Shown here one piece after another: positions 59,666 through 64,000 of a stretch of DNA of 64,000 nt. The translations under genes were made by a program, and so were the position numbers. The DNA is from Vogesella urethralis. Its GTDB lineage: Bacteria; Pseudomonadota; Gammaproteobacteria; Burkholderiales; Chromobacteriaceae. Below the pieces are notes generated by a model. It was not told the origin of the DNA. It did not search any database and was given only the letters and a program-made list of their open reading frames with translations. The stretch is from assembly GCF_007644045.2 (NCBI RefSeq), contig NZ_VMDW02000071.1, positions 17,391 to 81,390 of the forward strand. Direction: 5' to 3'. The first letter of the stretch is position 1, and every line of letters starts with the position of its first letter.

Positions 59666-61876
59666 TTAGACGCGACGCGCTTCGTGCACGCCGCGCACCT
59701 CCATGATGTGGGCCAGCACGCGGCTGATGTCGCGCACCTGGCGCACCTCCACGGTAAAACGCAGCTTGGCTTTCTGCGCCCGCGACAGCGTGTTGACGCC
59801 GATCACGTTCAGCTTTTCACGCGAGAACACGTCGGAAATATCGCGCAGCAGGCCGGGGCGATCCAGCGCGTGGATTTCCAGATCAATCGGGAATACGCTG
59901 CTCTTCTGCTCGCCCCAGTCGGCGGCAATCAGCCGCTCCGGCGCTTCCGCCGACAAACGCTTGAGGGTGATGCAGTTGCTGCGGTGGATGGAAATACCAC
60001 GGCCACGGGTGACAAAGCCGGCCACGCTGTCCGGCGGCGCCGGCTTGCAGCACTTGGCCAGGATGGTCATCAGGTTGCCGACGCCCTCGATCAGCACACC
60101 GCCGGAATCGTGGCCGCCACGGCTGCGGCGTACCAGGTCTTCCGGCGCCACCTCCAGCGGTTGCTGCGGGGCAAAGCTTTCAATGGCGTTGCTGATGGCG
60201 CGGGTGCCCAGCTCGCCGTGGCCCAGCGCGGCGTACAGCTCGTCCATGCGCGAGAAGCCCAGCTTGTCGGCAATCTGCGCCAGGCTGGGTTGCACGTGCT
60301 GGTGGCGCGACAGCTCGCGCTCGAACAGTTGGCGGCCGGTCTCGCGCACCACGTCGGCGTTTTGCTGGCGCACGTACTGGCGGATCTTGGCAATGGCGCG
60401 GTGGCTCTTCACCCAGCCTTCGTGTAGCCAGTTAACCGACGGGCCGCCCTCTTTGGCGGTAAGGATCTCCACCCGCTGCCCGTTTTGCAGCGGGGTGGAC
60501 AGCGGCACGATATGGCCTTCCACCTTGGCACCGCGGCAACGGTGGCCGAGGTCGGTATGCAGGCTGTAGGCAAAATCGATCGGCGTGGCGCCGTACGGCA
60601 AGGCCAGCACCCTGCCCTGCGGTGTCAGCACGTAAATGGTGTCGGAGAACAGCTCGGTCTTGAAGGCGTCGGCCAGGTCGCTGCGGTCGGAGTCGGACAT
60701 ATCCTCGCGCCAATCCAGCAGCTGGCGCAGCCAGGAGATTTTCTCTTCGTACTGCGCGTCGCCCTTGCCACCTTCCTTGTAGCGCCAGTGCGCGGCCACG
60801 CCGAATTCGGCGTGCTCGTGCATTTCGAAGGTGCGGATCTGCACCTCCACACCGCGCCCTTCCGGGCCGATGACGGCGGTGTGCAGGCTGCGATAATCGT
60901 TGGCCTTGGGGTTGCTGATGTAGTCGTCGAACTCGCCCGGAATCGGCTGCCACATGCTGTGGATCAGGCCCAGCACGGTGTAGCAGTCTTGCAGGCGCTC
61001 CACCAGGATGCGTACGGCGCGGATGTCGTAAAGCTCGGAAAAGTCGAGCTTCTTTTTCTTCATCTTCTTCCAGATGGAATAGATGTGCTTGGGCCGGCCG
61101 GCCACATCGCCCTTGATGCCGGCTTTCTTCAGCTCGCCGCGCAGGATGTCCAGCACGCGCTCGATATAGTCGATGCGCTCCAGCCGGCGCTCGTCCAGCA
61201 GCTTGGCGATCTTCTTGTAGTTGTCCGGCTCGGTGTGGCGGAAGCCCAGGTCTTCCAGCTCCCACTTGATCTGCCATACGCCCAGGCGGTTGGCCAGCGG
61301 CGCAAACAGATCCAGCGTTTCTTGCGCGATCTGGCGGCGCAGGCCGGTGTCGGCTACCTGCGACAGGTAGTGCATGGTCTGCGTGCGCCACGCCAGCTTG
61401 ATCAGCACCACGCGGATGTCGGCCACCATCGCCAGCAGCATCTTGCGCATGGTTTCGGCCTGGCGGGCACGGTCGTCCGGGGTGGCCAGCTTGTCCAGCC
61501 GCGCCACTTCGGTGAGGCGGCGCACGCGGTTGCCGCCCTCCACCAGCGTCAGCACGGTGCGGTTGAACGCTTGCGGCAGCCACTCCTGCCAGTCTTCGCG
61601 GTAGTCGGGCACGGCAAACAGCAAGGTGGCGGCGATGGCGTCGGGCAGCAGGTTCAGGTCGGCCACGATGGCGGCGGCGGCCACCGCATGGCTGAACACA
61701 TCCTCGCCGGTATGCGGCAGCTTCTTGCCGGCGTACAGCTCGCGGGCAGCGTCGAAGGCGCGTTGCAGCATGGCGCGCTCGGCGTCAGTCAGCGCGGCGG
61801 ACAGCTGGGCCAGCCATACCGCCGGGTCGGCGGCGTCGGCCAGGGTATCGGCGACGGAACGTACTACGGAAACCAT
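59666..61876 (-). CDS. relA: (p)ppGpp synthetase RelA
   Basis: A 736-residue stringent-response enzyme. The N-terminal HD hydrolase domain is degenerate: LLFAVPDY replaces the metal-binding LLHD-type motif, as in monofunctional RelA. The synthetase domain (about 240-350) has [27 protein letters not shown] sequence and the [19 protein letters not shown] segment, EXDD being the RelA signature. A TGS domain (from about 410), a zinc-finger-like region with [11 protein letters not shown], and a C-terminal ACT domain complete it. It should bind ribosomes and make (p)ppGpp on uncharged tRNA. SpoT would supply hydrolysis elsewhere. Confidence 0.95.
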   Translation of the reverse strand: MVSVVRSVADTLADAADPAVWLAQLSAALTDAERAMLQRAFDAARELYAGKKLPHTGEDVFSHAVAAAAIVADLNLLPDAIAATLLFAVPDYREDWQEWLPQAFNRTVLTLVEGGNRVRRLTEVARLDKLATPDDRARQAETMRKMLLAMVADIRVVLIKLAWRTQTMHYLSQVADTGLRRQIAQETLDLFAPLANRLGVWQIKWELEDLGFRHTEPDNYKKIAKLLDERRLERIDYIERVLDILRGELKKAGIKGDVAGRPKHIYSIWKKMKKKKLDFSELYDIRAVRILVERLQDCYTVLGLIHSMWQPIPGEFDDYISNPKANDYRSLHTAVIGPEGRGVEVQIRTFEMHEHAEFGVAAHWRYKEGGKGDAQYEEKISWLRQLLDWREDMSDSDRSDLADAFKTELFSDTIYVLTPQGRVLALPYGATPIDFAYSLHTDLGHRCRGAKVEGHIVPLSTPLQNGQRVEILTAKEGGPSVNWLHEGWVKSHRAIAKIRQYVRQQNADVVRETGRQLFERELSRHQHVQPSLAQIADKLGFSRMDELYAALGHGELGTRAISNAIESFAPQQPLEVAPEDLVRRSRGGHDSGGVLIEGVGNLMTILAKCCKPAPPDSVAGFVTRGRGISIHRSNCITLKRLSAEAPERLIAADWGEQKSSVFPIDLEIHALDRPGLLRDISDVFSREKLNVIGVNTLSRAQKAKLRFTVEVRQVRDISRVLAHIMEVRGVHEARRV

Positions 61877-61972
61877 CTTTCAATTCACCTTGCGGCCTGG
61901 CCGCGTCAGGGTTGGGCTAAGCAGGTACCGCCTGCGGGCGCCTTGCGCGGCAGCCCGGGGCGGCACGGTCAA

Positions 61973-63040
61973 TCAGCGCAGGCCTTGGGCCTGCAACAGC
62001 AATTTGCGCACCGGTGCCGGCACGCCGGCGTCCACCGCCTCGGCCAGCGGCAGCCATTGCCAGCCGTCGTCGTGGCAGGCGCTGCCCGCCAGGCTTTGCA
62101 GCTGCACCGGCTGCGGGGTAATGGTGAGGCGGAAATGGGTGAAAACATGCACCATTTCCGGCCACGCTGGCAACAGTTCACCGTCGGCGTTGGCCGCCAG
62201 CCAGTCGTCTACCGCCAGCGTGCTGTCGAACTCCGGCAGGCTCAGCAAGCCGCCCCAGATGCCGGAAGGAGGCCGCCGCTGCAGCAACACCTGCCCCTGG
62301 TACAGCGCCAGCAACATCACGGTTTCGCGCTGCGGCACCGCCTTGCGCGGCTTGCGCTGCGGCAGCTCGGCGGTACGCCCGCTGTTGGCCGCCACGCAGC
62401 CGTCCAGCATCGGGCACGCGGTACAGGCCGGTTTGCTGCGGGTACAGACGGTGGCGCCCAGGTCCATCAGGCCTTGGGTATACGCCTGCATGTCGGCCGC
62501 CGCGGCCGGCGTCAGCCGCTCGGCCAGCTGCCACATGCCGGTTTCCACCGCCTTGTCGCCGGGGTAGCCTTCCACGCCGAAGCAGCGCGCCAGCACGCGT
62601 TTGACATTACCGTCCAGGATGGTTTCGCGCTGGCCAAAGGCAAACGCGGCAATCGCCGCTGCGGTAGAACGTCCCACACCGGGAAGGCGTTCGATATCTG
62701 CCCGCTGCTGCGGGAACGCACCGCCAAATTCCTGCATCACCATCTGCGCAGCCTTGTGCAGGTTGCGGGCACGGGTGTAGTAGCCGAGGCCGCTCCACAG
62801 CGCCAGCACGTCGTCCACCGGGGCGGCAGCCAACGTGGCCAAGTCCGGGAAACGCGCCAGAAAGCGCGGGTAGTAGCCCAGCACCGTCGCCACCTGGGTC
62901 TGCTGCAGCATGATCTCGGACAACCATACCTTGTACGGGTCGCTAACCTGCCACGGCAGGCCATGCCGGCCAAACTGGCGCTGCCATGCCACCAGGCGCG
63001 CCGCAAACTGCTTTTCGAGCGTTGCCACTGCGTATGCCAT
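61973..63040 (-). CDS. mutY: A/G-specific adenine glycosylase
   Basis: A 355-residue base-excision enzyme that removes adenine opposite 8-oxoguanine. Catalytic E42 lies in LSEIMLQQTQV, the helix-hairpin-helix is LPGVGRSTAAAI and the catalytic aspartate is D143 (ILDGNVKRVLAR). The [4Fe-4S] ligands are C199, C206, C209 and C215. The C-terminal NUDIX-like domain (from about 235) recognises 8-oxoG. It lies upstream of relA in the same direction, separated by 96 bases. Confidence 0.97.
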   Translation of the reverse strand: MAYAVATLEKQFAARLVAWQRQFGRHGLPWQVSDPYKVWLSEIMLQQTQVATVLGYYPRFLARFPDLATLAAAPVDDVLALWSGLGYYTRARNLHKAAQMVMQEFGGAFPQQRADIERLPGVGRSTAAAIAAFAFGQRETILDGNVKRVLARCFGVEGYPGDKAVETGMWQLAERLTPAAAADMQAYTQGLMDLGATVCTRSKPACTACPMLDGCVAANSGRTAELPQRKPRKAVPQRETVMLLALYQGQVLLQRRPPSGIWGGLLSLPEFDSTLAVDDWLAANADGELLPAWPEMVHVFTHFRLTITPQPVQLQSLAGSACHDDGWQWLPLAEAVDAGVPAPVRKLLLQAQGLR

Positions 63041-63143
63041 TCAAAATCGAACCGGCCATGTTAAACCAAAGCGCAGCGAGCACCAAGCAGGCCAGGCCCG
63101 AATAGGCTAGAATGGTGGATTGATTTCAAAGGATTACCGCACG

Positions 63144-64000
63144 ATGTCCACTTTCCGTTCCCGACAGCGCGCCGCGCAACGCCGCCAGCCCACTTCGTTT
63201 GCCGAGCGCAACGCACCACCTGCCGGGAATGACGCACCGCCAGCAGGCCAGGCCGGCCATAACCCCCGTTTTGGCAATGACAGCCGCGGCTTCGACAAAC
63301 CGCGTGACGGCAACTTCGCCCCGCGTGGCGAGCGTCGTGAAGGTGGCTTCCAGCGCGAAGAACGCAGCTTCGACAAACCGCGCTTTGGCGGCGACAAACC
63401 GCGTGACGGCAATTTCGCCCCGCGTGGCGAGCGTCGTGAAGGCGGCTTCCAGCGTGACGAGCGCAGCTTCGACAAGCCGCGCTTCGGCGGCGACAAACCA
63501 CGTGATGGCAACTTTGCCCCGCGTGGCGAGCGTCGCGAAGGCGGTTTCCAGCGCGAAGAGCGCAGCTTCGACAAGCCGCGCTTTGGCAGCGACAAACCAC
63601 GTGACGGCAATTTCGCCCCGCGTGGCGAGCGTCGTGAAGGTGGTTTCCAGCGCGAAGAGCGCAGCTTCGACAAGCCGCGCTTCGGCGGCGACAAACCGCG
63701 TGACGGCAATTTCGCCCCGCGTGGCGAGCGTCGTGAAGGTGGTTTCCAGCGCGAAGAGCGCAGCTTCGACAAACCGCGCTTCGGTGGCGACAAACCGCGT
63801 GATGGCAACTTCGCCCCGCGTGGCGAACGTCGTGAAGGTGGCTTCCAGCGTGAAGAGCGTAGCTTCGACAAGCCGCGCTTCGGCGGCGACAAAGCGCGCG
63901 ACGGCAACTTTGCCCCGCGCGGCGAGCGTCGCGAAGGTGGCTTCCAGCGCGAAGAGCGCAGCTTCGACAAGCCGCGCTTCGGCGGCGACAAACCGCGCGA
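63144..64000 (+). CDS. RGG-rich tandem-repeat protein, cut by the window end
   Basis: The open frame starts at ATG 63144 (AAGGA 11 bases upstream) and runs off the right edge after 285 codons. After a basic start (MSTFRSRQRAAQRRQP) and a Pro/Gly linker it consists of 33-residue units of the type FDKPRFGGDKPRDGNFAPRG followed by ERREGGFQREERS. The composition (Arg, Gly, Phe, Asp, Glu, Lys) indicates an intrinsically disordered RNA-binding segment. In related bacteria such N-terminal extensions precede RNA pseudouridine synthases of the RluB/RsuA type, but no catalytic domain is visible here, so the product stays unnamed. Long frames on the other strand are shadows. Confidence 0.75.
   Translation, partial: MSTFRSRQRAAQRRQPTSFAERNAPPAGNDAPPAGQAGHNPRFGNDSRGFDKPRDGNFAPRGERREGGFQREERSFDKPRFGGDKPRDGNFAPRGERREGGFQRDERSFDKPRFGGDKPRDGNFAPRGERREGGFQREERSFDKPRFGSDKPRDGNFAPRGERREGGFQREERSFDKPRFGGDKPRDGNFAPRGERREGGFQREERSFDKPRFGGDKPRDGNFAPRGERREGGFQREERSFDKPRFGGDKARDGNFAPRGERREGGFQREERSFDKPRFGGDKPR
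63290..64000 (+). repeat. 99-bp in-frame tandem repeat array
   Basis: The landmark CGCAGCTTCGAC (one CGTAGC variant) recurs at 63363, 63462, 63561, 63660, 63759, 63858 and 63957, exactly 99 bases apart. The first unit is shorter (it lacks the FGGDKP block). Units differ mainly by synonymous third-base changes, which points to selection on the protein. Confidence 0.95.

Noticed and set aside
60485..63064. 859-codon open frame on the plus strand opposite relA and mutY
   Set aside because: It spans two well-conserved genes and the gap between them, and its translation is Ala/Gln/His-rich, typical of antisense shadows in GC-rich DNA.
63134..63991. Minus-strand repetitive open frame opposite the RGG repeats
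   Set aside because: Any 99-bp in-frame repeat gives long frames on both strands; the plus strand has a start with a ribosome-binding site and an RGG composition.
63290..64000. Possible CRISPR array
   Set aside because: Units are contiguous 99-bp coding repeats without unique spacers.

Overview
The window reads as core chromosome of a high-GC betaproteobacterium of the order Neisseriales, most likely Chromobacteriaceae (Vogesella/Chromobacterium/Aquitalea-like). This rests on the betaproteobacterial gene sets (surE-pcm-nlpD-rpoS, rpsP-rimM-trmD-rplS, flgA-flgM-flgN, deoC-deoB-deoD), on an intergenic element that resembles a known Neisseria repeat, and on a DNA word that behaves like a neisserial DNA uptake sequence but has a different sequence. 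Genus-level placement is inference. I saw no phage, insertion sequence, integron or CRISPR array.

Layout. 1-5 kb: the 3' end of an unknown gene, a periplasmic solute-binding protein, a DUF1615 lipoprotein, a Ser-Arg-Glu tRNA operon, aspartokinase and a CheY-like receiver. 4.5-13 kb: SrkA kinase, a conserved unknown, a cation efflux pump, a GabP permease facing a MocR/GabR regulator, and lutABC for L-lactate oxidation. 13-27 kb: a complete hydroxamate-citrate siderophore locus. iucA-iucB-iucC-iucD-fhuC-fhuB-fhuF-fhuD run leftward, mostly with overlapping ends. They diverge from an exporter and an IutA-type receptor across a Fur-like site. 27-34 kb: RhlE helicase, a CobD/CbiB-family membrane protein, flgA-flgM-flgN with a textbook FliA promoter, a GDSL autotransporter esterase and XerD. 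34-44 kb: rpsP-rimM-trmD-rplS, a Pat-type lysine acetyltransferase, nadA, and surE-pcm-nlpD-rpoS. 44-56 kb: a MoxR-DUF58-TgpA cluster, a deacetylase-like enzyme, def, plsY, folB, a truncated haemoglobin, dadA, cheR, erpA, argC and rplM-rpsI. 56-64 kb: a candidate small RNA, deoC-deoB-deoD, relA, mutY and the start of an arginine/glycine-rich repeat protein cut by the window end.

How the parts work together. The siderophore locus alone could make (IucABCD), export (MFS), recapture (IutA, FhuD, FhuB, FhuC) and reductively release iron from (FhuF) an aerobactin-like compound. The lut and gab genes feed lactate and amino compounds into central metabolism. The deo genes salvage deoxynucleosides. 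RelA, RpoS and the candidate small RNA are regulators.

Main unexpected signals: (1) GGTTGGCCGC or its complement occurs at least 26 times in 64 kb, on both strands, in several reading frames, concentrated between genes and twice paired inside terminators: a candidate undescribed uptake-sequence dialect. (2) Between rplM and deoD lies a minus-strand small RNA candidate with a sigma-70 promoter, anti-Shine-Dalgarno motifs, an intrinsic terminator and a perfect 16-bp inverted repeat just upstream. (3) A 33-residue RGG-rich unit is repeated in tandem at the right edge.
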